Assembly (NCBI GenBank): GCA_007125415.1
Contig: SLDH01000324.1
Coordinates: 1 to 7,416 of the forward strand
Length of the DNA stretch: 7,416 nucleotides
Direction: 5' to 3'
Source of the DNA: Roseovarius sp.
Lineage (GTDB): Bacteria; Pseudomonadota; Alphaproteobacteria; Rhodobacterales; Rhodobacteraceae
In this document: one piece after another, positions 1 through 5,901 of the stretch
Layout: each line of letters starts with the position of its first letter
Position numbering within the stretch: the stretch's first letter is position 1
Position numbers and translations under genes: made by a program
Notes under the pieces: model-generated
The model's input: only the letters and a program-made list of their open reading frames with translations
Databases searched by the model: none
Told to the model about the DNA's origin: nothing

Positions 1-984
1 GACGATCCGGCCCCAATTGGGGTCCTCCCCCGCAATTGCTGTCTTGACCAGGGGCGAATTGGCGATCGAAAGCGCATGAGTATGAGCATCCGTGTCGCTC
101 AGCGCGCCTGTCACCGAGATTTCGACGAACTTGGTCGCGCCCTCGCCATCCCGGACCACCTGATGCGCCAGATCCATCATCACCATGCGCAACCCTTCCA
201 TGAAACCCATGCTCTGCTCGGTGACCCGGACTTCCGATGCCCCCGTCGCCGCGACAAGCAACGTGTCGGATGTGGAGGTATCACTGTCCACGGTGATGCA
301 GTTGAAGGTGGTCTTGTTGAGCGCCGAAACAATATTTTGCAACACATCCTGTTCGACCACTGCATCGGTGAAGATATAGACGAGCATCGTTGCCATATCG
401 GGCGCGATCATGCCCGAGCCTTTGGCAATGCCGCTGATATGGATGGCCTCATCACCAATCATGACGGTCGTGCCGGCCCCTTTGGGGAAGGTATCTGTCG
501 TCATGATGGCGCGGGCCGCCTCTTCGATCCCATCGTCTGAAAGCCGGCTCTTCAGACTTTCGAGTGTCGCGGTGATCCGGCCTTCGGGCAAGGGCTCTCC
601 GATCACACCGGTGGATGACGAAAAAACCCGCGTTTGCGGGATGTCGAGCGTGCTGGCCACGGCCTCGGCAATGGATTTGACCGCCTCACGCCCGCGATAT
701 CCGGTAAAGGCATTGGCATTGCCCGAATTCACGATGATCGCGGCCCCGTCCTGCCAGGGCCCGCCGATCTTGTCCTGACAATCGAGAACCGCCGCAGAAC
801 GGGTTGAGGATCGTGTGAAGGTGCCGGCGATGGCCGTTCCGGGGGCAAGTTCTGCCAGCATCACATCGGTTCGGCCCTCATATTTCACCCCCGCTTCCGC
901 GGCGGCAAAGCGGACGCCGGCAATGCGTGGCAGATCCGGAAAGGCGGAGGGCGCCAGAGGTGAGACTGCAGGGGTCTTGCCCAT
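1..984 (-). CDS. argJ: Glutamate N-acetyltransferase / amino-acid acetyltransferase (ArgJ), 3' end cut by window
   Basis: Cytoplasmic enzyme of arginine biosynthesis. It moves the acetyl group from N-acetylornithine to glutamate (EC 2.3.1.35), and in bifunctional forms also makes N-acetylglutamate from acetyl-CoA (EC 2.3.1.1). The reverse strand reads open from ATG at 984 to base 1, giving 328 residues. ArgJ proteins are usually about 400-410 residues, so roughly 80 C-terminal residues lie beyond the left edge. Family motifs are in order: NSGNANAFTG (86-95), SSTGVIGE with the Thr-Gly oxyanion pair (123-130), KGSGMIAPDMATML (188-201) containing the Ala198/Thr199 self-cleavage site whose Thr becomes the catalytic nucleophile, DSDTSTSDT (233-241), EGATKFVEI (281-289) and DPNWGRI (321-327). 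Nothing in the visible part is broken. It starts 2 bases after the stop of the parvulin gene, with only a weak ribosome site, so translational coupling is likely. Whether it is mono- or bifunctional cannot be told from the sequence. Confidence 0.97.
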   Translation of the reverse strand, partial: MGKTPAVSPLAPSAFPDLPRIAGVRFAAAEAGVKYEGRTDVMLAELAPGTAIAGTFTRSSTRSAAVLDCQDKIGGPWQDGAAIIVNSGNANAFTGYRGREAVKSIAEAVASTLDIPQTRVFSSSTGVIGEPLPEGRITATLESLKSRLSDDGIEEAARAIMTTDTFPKGAGTTVMIGDEAIHISGIAKGSGMIAPDMATMLVYIFTDAVVEQDVLQNIVSALNKTTFNCITVDSDTSTSDTLLVAATGASEVRVTEQSMGFMEGLRMVMMDLAHQVVRDGEGATKFVEISVTGALSDTDAHTHALSIANSPLVKTAIAGEDPNWGRIV

Positions 985-986
985 GA

Positions 987-1847
987 TCAACGCTCGAGAA
1001 CGGTGGCGTCGTTGATGAGGGATGCATCCAGATCCGAAAGATCGGGCCGCTCTATGATTGCGAGGCTTTCCAAGCGTTCCAACTCGGCATCCAGCGCTTC
1101 ACGGCGCAATGCTGCCTCGATCTCCGCTCGGGTCGCTTCCAGTTCCGGCCGCTCCCTTGAGCGGGTCTCCTTCAGGTAGATCACATGCCAGCCGAAATCC
1201 GTCTGGACGGGGCCCGAGATCTCGCCAGCATCGAGCGCGGCGACAGCCTCGAAAAACGGCTCGACCATGACCCCTTCAGCAAACCAGCCCAGATCGCCGC
1301 CATTCGGGCCCGTCGGCCCTTCGGAAAAGTCACGGGCAAGTGCTGCAAACTCCTCTCCCGCGTCCAGCTTCGCGATGATCTCTTCTGCGTCTTCCTCGGT
1401 TTTCAGCAGAATATGCGCGGCCGAGTATTCCTTGACCGGCTCCGCATCGAGATAGCGCGCTTCATACATGGCCTGGATCGCCTCTTCGCTCACGGAGCTT
1501 TCCAGCACCCTGTTGATCGCCTCGCTTGCCACCAGCGCGCGTTTCTCGTTCTCGATCAATAGCTGCACCTGCGCCGAAGGCTCACCCTCGAAGGATTGCG
1601 CAAGAAGGGTTTGTTGCACCAACTGGTTCAGCAGGCCGTCAAGCAGCACCTGAGGATCAACCTGCGCATATTGCTCGGGCAGGCCCGAACGAAGCACGAT
1701 AAGGTGGCCGAGGGTGATATCCGTTCCGTTCACGGTTGCCAGCACCTGCTCGCGCGAGGGGATCGCCTCTGCCGACGCGATGTGAGCAGGCGCGCTGAGC
1801 AGCGCGACAAGGGCAAGACGGGACAGATCTGGCACGGACAGGCGCAT
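987..1847 (-). CDS. Periplasmic parvulin-type peptidyl-prolyl cis-trans isomerase (PpiC/SurA-like)
   Basis: Exported foldase of 286 residues that should catalyse proline cis-trans isomerisation in periplasmic or outer-membrane proteins. Residues 1-26 look like a Sec signal peptide: Arg2, a hydrophobic stretch around 11-20, and an Ala-Ser-Ala cleavage site before Glu27. I see no lipobox Cys, so it is probably soluble. A helical N-terminal region (about 30-135) resembles the chaperone part of the SurA/PrsA type. The parvulin domain spans about 139-228, with AAHILLK (143-149), the block FSEGPTGPNGGDLGWF (174-189), and FGWHVIYL (218-225) with the second conserved His221. A charged C-terminal helix follows (about 232-262). 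The start at 1847 is backed by an AAGGA ribosome site 7 bases upstream. The gene is divergent from secA and heads an operon with argJ. The class is sure; exact orthology to PpiC, SurA or PrsA is not, so no symbol is given. Confidence 0.95.
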   Translation of the reverse strand: MRLSVPDLSRLALVALLSAPAHIASAEAIPSREQVLATVNGTDITLGHLIVLRSGLPEQYAQVDPQVLLDGLLNQLVQQTLLAQSFEGEPSAQVQLLIENEKRALVASEAINRVLESSVSEEAIQAMYEARYLDAEPVKEYSAAHILLKTEEDAEEIIAKLDAGEEFAALARDFSEGPTGPNGGDLGWFAEGVMVEPFFEAVAALDAGEISGPVQTDFGWHVIYLKETRSRERPELEATRAEIEAALRREALDAELERLESLAIIERPDLSDLDASLINDATVLER

Positions 1848-1854
1848 CGTAAGT

Positions 1855-1859
1855 TCCTT
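1855..1859 (-). promoter_or_regulatory. Ribosome binding site of the parvulin gene
   Basis: The minus strand reads AAGGA here, 7 bases before the ATG at 1847-1845. It is a good Shine-Dalgarno match and fixes the start just ahead of the signal peptide. Confidence 0.75.
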
Positions 1860-1873
1860 CGTGAATACATGCA

Positions 1874-1890
1874 GCGCCCCGGTGAGGCGC
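1874..1890. repeat. Short inverted repeat in the divergent control region
   Basis: GCGCC (1874-1878) and GGCGC (1886-1890) are perfect 5-base complements around a 7-base spacer. In the parvulin transcript this would form a small GC-rich hairpin about 15 bases upstream of the ribosome site. It could be a leader hairpin, a protein-binding site, or chance in GC-rich DNA. No T-run follows on either strand, so it is not a typical terminator. Confidence 0.3.
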
Positions 1891-1896
1891 GTAACG

Positions 1897-1925
1897 TTGA
1901 CACTCTAACGGCTGCCCCTTACATC
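1897..1925 (+). promoter_or_regulatory. Candidate housekeeping-sigma promoter for secA
   Basis: A perfect -35 box, TTGACA (1897-1902), is followed after 17 bases by TACATC (1920-1925), which matches 3 of 6 positions of the TATAAT consensus. The spacing is optimal. Transcription would begin near 1932 and give a leader of about 100 bases before the secA start at 2035. The strong -35 and its place in the divergent gap support it; the weak -10 lowers confidence. I found no comparably good promoter on the minus strand for the parvulin gene. Confidence 0.5.
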
Positions 1926-1946
1926 GCCTCTTGAACAAGACAAGGC
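1926..1946. repeat. Imperfect inverted repeat at the predicted secA transcription start
   Basis: GCCTCTTG (1926-1933) pairs with CAAGGC (1941-1946), with extra bases bulged in the left arm and a loop of about 7 bases. A nested CTTG/CAAG pair surrounds AA in the centre (1929-1938). Lying just after the candidate -10 box, it would suit an operator or a 5'-end hairpin. The symmetry is short and may be chance. Confidence 0.3.
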
Positions 1947-1950
1947 CGCC

Positions 1951-1968
1951 ATGTTGCGCCCGTTCTAG
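1951..1968 (+). other. Five-codon mini-ORF in the secA leader (possible leader peptide)
   Basis: ATG at 1951 opens a reading frame coding for MLRPF and ending in TAG at 1966-1968. AAGG (1942-1945) sits 5 bases upstream and could serve as its ribosome site. If the promoter at 1897-1925 is right, the mini-ORF lies inside the secA leader, 66 bases before the secA start. A frame this short arises often by chance, and nothing else supports translation. It is recorded because secA in E. coli is controlled through an upstream translated gene (secM); MLRPF has no resemblance to SecM. Confidence 0.15.
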
Positions 1969-2024
1969 GGTGGCGTGATGGGCGGGGCAAGCGATAGCCT
2001 TCCACGATACGTCGAAACCTGGAT

Positions 2025-2029
2025 CGGAA
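2025..2029 (+). promoter_or_regulatory. Ribosome binding site that decides the secA start
   Basis: CGGAA lies 5 bases before ATG 2035. It is a modest Shine-Dalgarno match, but together with the family-typical N terminus starting at that ATG it favours 2035 over the in-frame GTG 1975 and ATG 1978. Confidence 0.45.
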
Positions 2030-2034
2030 CACAT

Positions 2035-4731
2035 ATGCTTGGTATTGGAACGGTTGCCAAAAAGATATTCGGCACCCCGAATGACCGCAAGGTAAAGTCT
2101 GTGAGGTCCATTGTTGACAAGATCAACGCATTGGAACCTGAATTCGAAGCGCTGAGCGATGCCGGACTGATCGAGAAGACGGCGGAATTCAGAAAACGTG
2201 TCGCGGATGGCGAAAGCCTTGACACGATCCTGCCCGAGGCCTTTGCGAACTGCCGGGAGGGCGCGCGCCGGGCGCTCGGCCTGCGTGCTTTCGACGTACA
2301 GCTCACCGGCGGTATCTTTCTGCATCAGGGCAATATCGCCGAGATGAAAACCGGCGAAGGCAAGACACTTGTCGCCACCTTCCCCGCCTATCTCAATGCA
2401 CTCACCGGCAAGGCCGTGCATATCGTGACGGTCAATGACTATCTCGCCCGTCGTGACAGCGAATGGATGGGCAAGGTCTATGGCGCTCTCGGCATGTCCA
2501 CGGGTGTGGTCTACCCCCAACAACCCGACGACGAGAAGAAAGCAGCCTACGCTGCTGACATAACCTATGCCACCAATAACGAACTTGGTTTCGACTACCT
2601 GCGCGACAACATGAAATCGGAACTCGATCAGGTTGCGCAGCGGGGGCACTACTTTGCCGTGGTCGACGAAGTGGACAGCATCCTCATCGACGAGGCGCGG
2701 ACGCCGCTGATCATCTCGGGCCCCGCGCAGGACCGCAGCGATCTCTATATCGCCATCAATGAGCTGATCCCCGAGCTCACGGACGAACACTTCACGCTGG
2801 ATGAGAAGAACCGCAATGTGACCTTCAGCGACGAAGGCAACGAATTCCTGGAAAGCCTGTTGCACAGCAAAGGCATTCTCGAGGAGGGTCAGTCTCTATA
2901 CGATCCCGAAAGCACGACAGTGGTGCATCATGTCAACCAGGGCCTGCGCGCACACAAGCTTTTCGCCCGCGACAAGGATTACATCGTGCGTGATGGTGCG
3001 GTCATGCTGATCGATGAGTTTACCGGGCGGATGATGGCCGGACGGCGTCTCTCGGACGGGCTGCATCAGGCCATCGAGGCCAAGGAAGGCTGTGAGATCA
3101 AACCGGAAAACGTGACGCTGGCACAGGTCACCTTCCAGAACTATTTCCGGCTCTACGAGAAACTGGCCGGCATGACCGGCACGGCCTCGACCGAGGCGGA
3201 GGAATTCAAGCAGATTTACGGCCTTGGCGTCGTCGAGATTCCGACGAACCAGCCCATCGCACGGATAGACGAGGATGATGCGGTTTTCCGCACCACGAAG
3301 GAGAAGTATGACGCCATCATCGAATCGATCAAGGAGGCGCATGCCAAGCATCAGCCGGTTCTGGTCGGCACCACATCCATCGAAAAATCCGAGATACTCA
3401 GCCAGCTTCTGACCAAGGAAGGGGTGCCGCACAATGTTCTGAATGCGCGTCAGCACGAGAAGGAGGCTCAGATCGTTGCCGATGCGGGCAAGCTTGATTC
3501 CGTGACCATCGCTACCAATATGGCCGGTCGCGGCACCGACATCAAATTGGGCGGGAATGTCGATTTCGCCATACTCGAGGCCCTGGAAGCCGATCCGGAA
3601 GCCGACCCCGAGAAAGTGCGCCAACGGATCGAGGCGGATCACGCGACCGGCGAGGCAGCCGTCAAGGCGGCGGGCGGGCTGTTCGTCCTGGCCACGGAAC
3701 GTCACGAGAGCCGACGGATCGACAATCAGTTGCGTGGCCGTTCCGGCCGTCAGGGCGATCCGGGCCGCTCAGCATTCTTTCTCAGTCTCGATGATGATCT
3801 GATGCGCATCTTCGGCTCTGAGCGGTTGGAGAAAGTGTTGTCCACTCTTGGCATGAAAGAGGGCGAGGCGATCATTCATCCTTGGGTCAACAAATCGCTG
3901 GAACGCGCGCAGGCCAAGGTGGAGGCGCGCAATTTCGACATTCGCAAGCAACTTCTGAAATTCGACGATGTGATGAATGATCAGCGCAAGGTGATCTTCA
4001 AGCAGCGGCTCGACATCATGCGGGCCGAGGACCTGTCCGAAATCGTGGCGGATATGCGCAGCGAGGTCATCGACGATCTGATTGACACCTATATGCCCCC
4101 CAAGACATTTGCGGATCAATGGGATACCGAAGGTCTGCGCGATGCGGTCAGCGAGCAGCTCAACCTTGACGTTCCGGTGATCGACTGGGCCGAAGAGGAT
4201 GGCGTCGATGATGAGGAGATCGCCGAGAGATTGCAGCAGGCTGCCGACCGCCTGATGACTGAAAAGACCGAGGCTTTCGGCGCTGAAAACATGCGCGCGA
4301 TCGAAAAGCAGGTCCTCTTGCAGACGATCGACACGAAATGGCGCGAGCATCTTCTCACGCTTGAGCATCTACGCAGTGTCGTGGGTTTTCGCGGCTATGC
4401 CCAGCGCGATCCGTTGAACGAGTATAAAACCGAGGCGTTCCAACTCTTCGAGAACATGCTCGATTCGCTGCGGCAGGATGTGACGAAGAAGCTGGCGCAG
4501 ATCAGGCCGATGACGCAAGAAGAACAGCAAGCTCTCGTTCAGCAGATGCAGGAACAGCATGCGGCACTTCGGGAGGCGGCGGAGGCACCTTCCTCCGAAA
4601 ACAAGTTTCCCAATGCGATCCCCGGCTTTGACGAGAACGACCCGACGACATGGGGCAATCCGGGCCGCAACGAGCCCTGTCCCTGTGGCTCGGGCAAGAA
4701 GTTCAAGCATTGTCACGGGCGGCTGACCTGA
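2035..4731 (+). CDS. secA: Preprotein translocase ATPase subunit SecA
   Basis: Motor ATPase of the general secretion pathway; it binds SecYEG at the inner membrane and pushes unfolded preproteins across using ATP. The protein has 898 residues, normal for SecA. Motifs in order: Walker A GEGKT (107-111), Walker [12 protein letters not shown] (211-221), a preprotein-crosslinking region (about 225-370), MTGTAST (380-386), the second nucleotide-binding fold with GRGTDI (498-503) and [13 protein letters not shown] (565-577), the helical scaffold/wing region (about 600-820), an acidic and Gln-rich linker (about 828-880), and the zinc motif C-x-C-x8-C-H (Cys882, Cys884, Cys893, His894) that contacts SecB and lipid. 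Start 2035 is chosen because [10 protein letters not shown] is the usual alphaproteobacterial beginning; the in-frame extension to 1975 adds 20 unlikely residues. No frameshift or lost catalytic residue is seen. It is divergent from a periplasmic foldase gene. Confidence 0.99.
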   Translation: MLGIGTVAKKIFGTPNDRKVKSVRSIVDKINALEPEFEALSDAGLIEKTAEFRKRVADGESLDTILPEAFANCREGARRALGLRAFDVQLTGGIFLHQGNIAEMKTGEGKTLVATFPAYLNALTGKAVHIVTVNDYLARRDSEWMGKVYGALGMSTGVVYPQQPDDEKKAAYAADITYATNNELGFDYLRDNMKSELDQVAQRGHYFAVVDEVDSILIDEARTPLIISGPAQDRSDLYIAINELIPELTDEHFTLDEKNRNVTFSDEGNEFLESLLHSKGILEEGQSLYDPESTTVVHHVNQGLRAHKLFARDKDYIVRDGAVMLIDEFTGRMMAGRRLSDGLHQAIEAKEGCEIKPENVTLAQVTFQNYFRLYEKLAGMTGTASTEAEEFKQIYGLGVVEIPTNQPIARIDEDDAVFRTTKEKYDAIIESIKEAHAKHQPVLVGTTSIEKSEILSQLLTKEGVPHNVLNARQHEKEAQIVADAGKLDSVTIATNMAGRGTDIKLGGNVDFAILEALEADPEADPEKVRQRIEADHATGEAAVKAAGGLFVLATERHESRRIDNQLRGRSGRQGDPGRSAFFLSLDDDLMRIFGSERLEKVLSTLGMKEGEAIIHPWVNKSLERAQAKVEARNFDIRKQLLKFDDVMNDQRKVIFKQRLDIMRAEDLSEIVADMRSEVIDDLIDTYMPPKTFADQWDTEGLRDAVSEQLNLDVPVIDWAEEDGVDDEEIAERLQQAADRLMTEKTEAFGAENMRAIEKQVLLQTIDTKWREHLLTLEHLRSVVGFRGYAQRDPLNEYKTEAFQLFENMLDSLRQDVTKKLAQIRPMTQEEQQALVQQMQEQHAALREAAEAPSSENKFPNAIPGFDENDPTTWGNPGRNEPCPCGSGKKFKHCHGRLT

Positions 4732-4742
4732 CTGCATCAAGC

Positions 4743-4752
4743 CCTGATCAGG
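4743..4752. repeat. Perfect 10-base palindrome downstream of secA
   Basis: CCTGATCAGG is fully self-complementary and lies 11 bases after the secA stop. It may be part of the transcript-end structure or a binding site for a dimeric protein. A single 10-base palindrome can also be chance. Confidence 0.3.
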
Positions 4753-4762
4753 CATATTCCCG

Positions 4763-4783
4763 CCGCAATGACTCCGCTTGCGG
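4763..4783 (+). terminator. Stem-loop after secA, possible weak terminator or processing site
   Basis: CCGCAA (4763-4768) pairs perfectly with TTGCGG (4778-4783) around a 9-base loop. A second small stem, GGCC/GGCC, follows at 4783-4797. No T-run comes after, so this is not a classical Rho-independent terminator. It could still slow polymerase or protect the secA mRNA 3' end, allowing partial read-through into the next gene. The 115-base gap, wider than other same-strand gaps here, fits a partial transcriptional break. Confidence 0.35.
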
Positions 4784-4803
4784 GCCATAAGACGGCCTGA
4801 TTC
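4770..4803. other. Two GANTC (CcrM-type methylation) sites in the secA-downstream gap
   Basis: GACTC at 4770-4774 and GATTC at 4799-4803 both match GANTC, the target of the cell-cycle DNA methyltransferase CcrM of many alphaproteobacteria. About 0.45 sites would be expected in 115 bases of random sequence. The first lies in the loop of the stem-loop; the second is upstream of the AT-rich stretch before the next gene. Whether methylation affects transcription here is unknown. Confidence 0.4.
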
Positions 4804-4836
4804 CCACCATAGCCTCTCGCATACTTTAACAGGTGT

Positions 4837-4840
4837 GGAG
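4837..4840 (+). promoter_or_regulatory. Ribosome binding site of the orphan membrane-anchored gene
   Basis: GGAG lies 6 bases before ATG 4847 and decides that start. It excludes the in-frame TTG at 4778, which lies in the stem-loop and would put 23 polar residues ahead of the membrane anchor. Confidence 0.7.
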
Positions 4841-4846
4841 AGTGCG

Positions 4847-5878
4847 ATGAAGATTGAGCGGAATAGATTGATCATGGCCGGCGGCACGCTCGTCTGCGCG
4901 CTGGGCATCGGCTACTTCATGCAAAGCGCTGCGCCCCAGCCCGCCGCCACCGCGCCTGGTCAGGCCGTGGCCTCGTCAGGCATGGTTGGCGGCAGCGCGA
5001 TCAAAGCGCCGGTGAGTGACGTGGAACAGCCTCAGGCGCCCGGGGTGGAACTTTCAAAGGTGACGCCCACCTCTGCAGCACCGGCGAGAACACAGATGAC
5101 GGAGCTTTCGCGCTTGCCTGCCCCGCCGCTCTCCGAGGTGGCGCTGCAGGAACAGGCCGACGCGGATCATCCGCAAGTTCAGGCGCAACCGCAACCGGCT
5201 TGCGTGTACGAGATGACTGCGACACCTGAGGCGGCGGCGATGGTGCGCCTGAGCCTCTCCGCCCCGTGCATGCCGAATGAGCGCTTCACGCTGCACCATA
5301 ACGGGATGATGCTGAGCGAGGCCACGGATGGCCGGGGCGGGCGCAGTTTCGTGGTGCCGGCGCTGGCTGAGACATCCGTCTTCATTGCCGCCTTTGCCAA
5401 TGGTGAAGGGGCAGTCGCCACTGCGGAAGTCGGTTCATTGTCGCTCTATGACCGAGCCGTGGTGCAGTGGCAGGGTGCTGGAGGTTTGCAGCTCCATGCC
5501 CTCGAATTCGGCGCGGAATATGGCGGTGAAGGCCATGTCTGGGCAGGCTTTGCGCGGGATCTGACCGTGGCTGCATCAGGCGAAGGCGGGTTCATTACGC
5601 GGCATGGAGACAACACCCTCGACGATGCGCTTGTCGCCGAGGTCTATACGTTCCCCACGGGTGTGACACAGCAGGAAGGCCCGGTTGCCTTGAGCGTTGA
5701 GGCGGAAATCACCCCTGCGAATTGTGGCCGCGATCTCGAGGCGCAATCCATCCAGAAGACAGCAAATGGCAGGCTGAGAACCCATGTGCTGACCCTCGCT
5801 ATGCCGGAATGCAAAGCGGTGGGTGACTTTCTGGTGTTGAAAAACCTGCTCAATGACCTGAAAGTCGCCTCCAGGTAA
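4847..5878 (+). CDS. Hypothetical protein with single N-terminal membrane anchor and periplasmic domain
   Basis: A 343-residue protein whose function I do not recognise. A short basic start (Lys2, Arg5, Arg7) is followed by a hydrophobic segment at about 8-25, best read as an uncleaved inner-membrane anchor with the rest in the periplasm. Residues 26-118 form a linker rich in Ala, Pro and Gln and low in predicted structure. The remainder (about 119-343) looks like a compact beta-rich domain with four Cys (119, 141, 293, 322) that could form disulfides, beginning CVYEMTATPEAAAMVRLSL. There is no lipobox and no catalytic motif I can name. From memory, similar Rhodobacterales proteins next to secA are sometimes labelled 'translocase', which I think reflects position rather than evidence. 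No strong promoter is visible; CATACT at 4820-4825 is a possible -10 box without a good -35 partner. The next gene starts 23 bases after the stop, so the two are likely co-transcribed. Confidence 0.9.
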   Translation: MKIERNRLIMAGGTLVCALGIGYFMQSAAPQPAATAPGQAVASSGMVGGSAIKAPVSDVEQPQAPGVELSKVTPTSAAPARTQMTELSRLPAPPLSEVALQEQADADHPQVQAQPQPACVYEMTATPEAAAMVRLSLSAPCMPNERFTLHHNGMMLSEATDGRGGRSFVVPALAETSVFIAAFANGEGAVATAEVGSLSLYDRAVVQWQGAGGLQLHALEFGAEYGGEGHVWAGFARDLTVAASGEGGFITRHGDNTLDDALVAEVYTFPTGVTQQEGPVALSVEAEITPANCGRDLEAQSIQKTANGRLRTHVLTLAMPECKAVGDFLVLKNLLNDLKVASR

Positions 5879-5901
5879 TCCGAGACGCGTCGAGGCTTCT
5901 G

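Noticed and set aside
188..201. ArgJ cleavage-site motif reads APDMATML (a run rich in substitutions relative to APNMATML), considered as a possible loss of function
   Set aside because: The Asp lies upstream of the Ala-Thr cleavage pair, which is intact, and I recall Asp at this position in other bacterial ArgJ proteins. The positions given here are residue numbers; the codons lie at about 382-423 on the minus strand.
76..540. Open frame of 154 codons on the plus strand within argJ
   Set aside because: The minus strand encodes an uninterrupted ArgJ with all family motifs; this frame is its shadow, with a His/Arg-rich composition.
1975..2034. Twenty-residue N-terminal extension of SecA from GTG 1975
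   Set aside because: The added residues are not typical of SecA, and family members of this group begin at the methionine encoded at 2035, which has its own modest ribosome site.
1657..2865. Long open frame of 402 codons on the minus strand overlapping the parvulin gene and secA
   Set aside because: It runs antisense through the well-supported secA and the 5' part of the parvulin gene, has no recognisable family, and is the kind of long shadow frame common in GC-rich genomes.
2896..3705. Open frame of 269 codons on the minus strand inside secA
   Set aside because: It is fully antisense to conserved SecA motifs, and its composition (rich in Arg, Gly, Leu and His without motifs) looks like a codon-bias artefact.
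4778..4846. Extension of the orphan gene to TTG 4778
   Set aside because: It would start within the stem-loop, lacks a ribosome site, and would put polar residues ahead of the membrane anchor; ATG 4847 has GGAG at good spacing.
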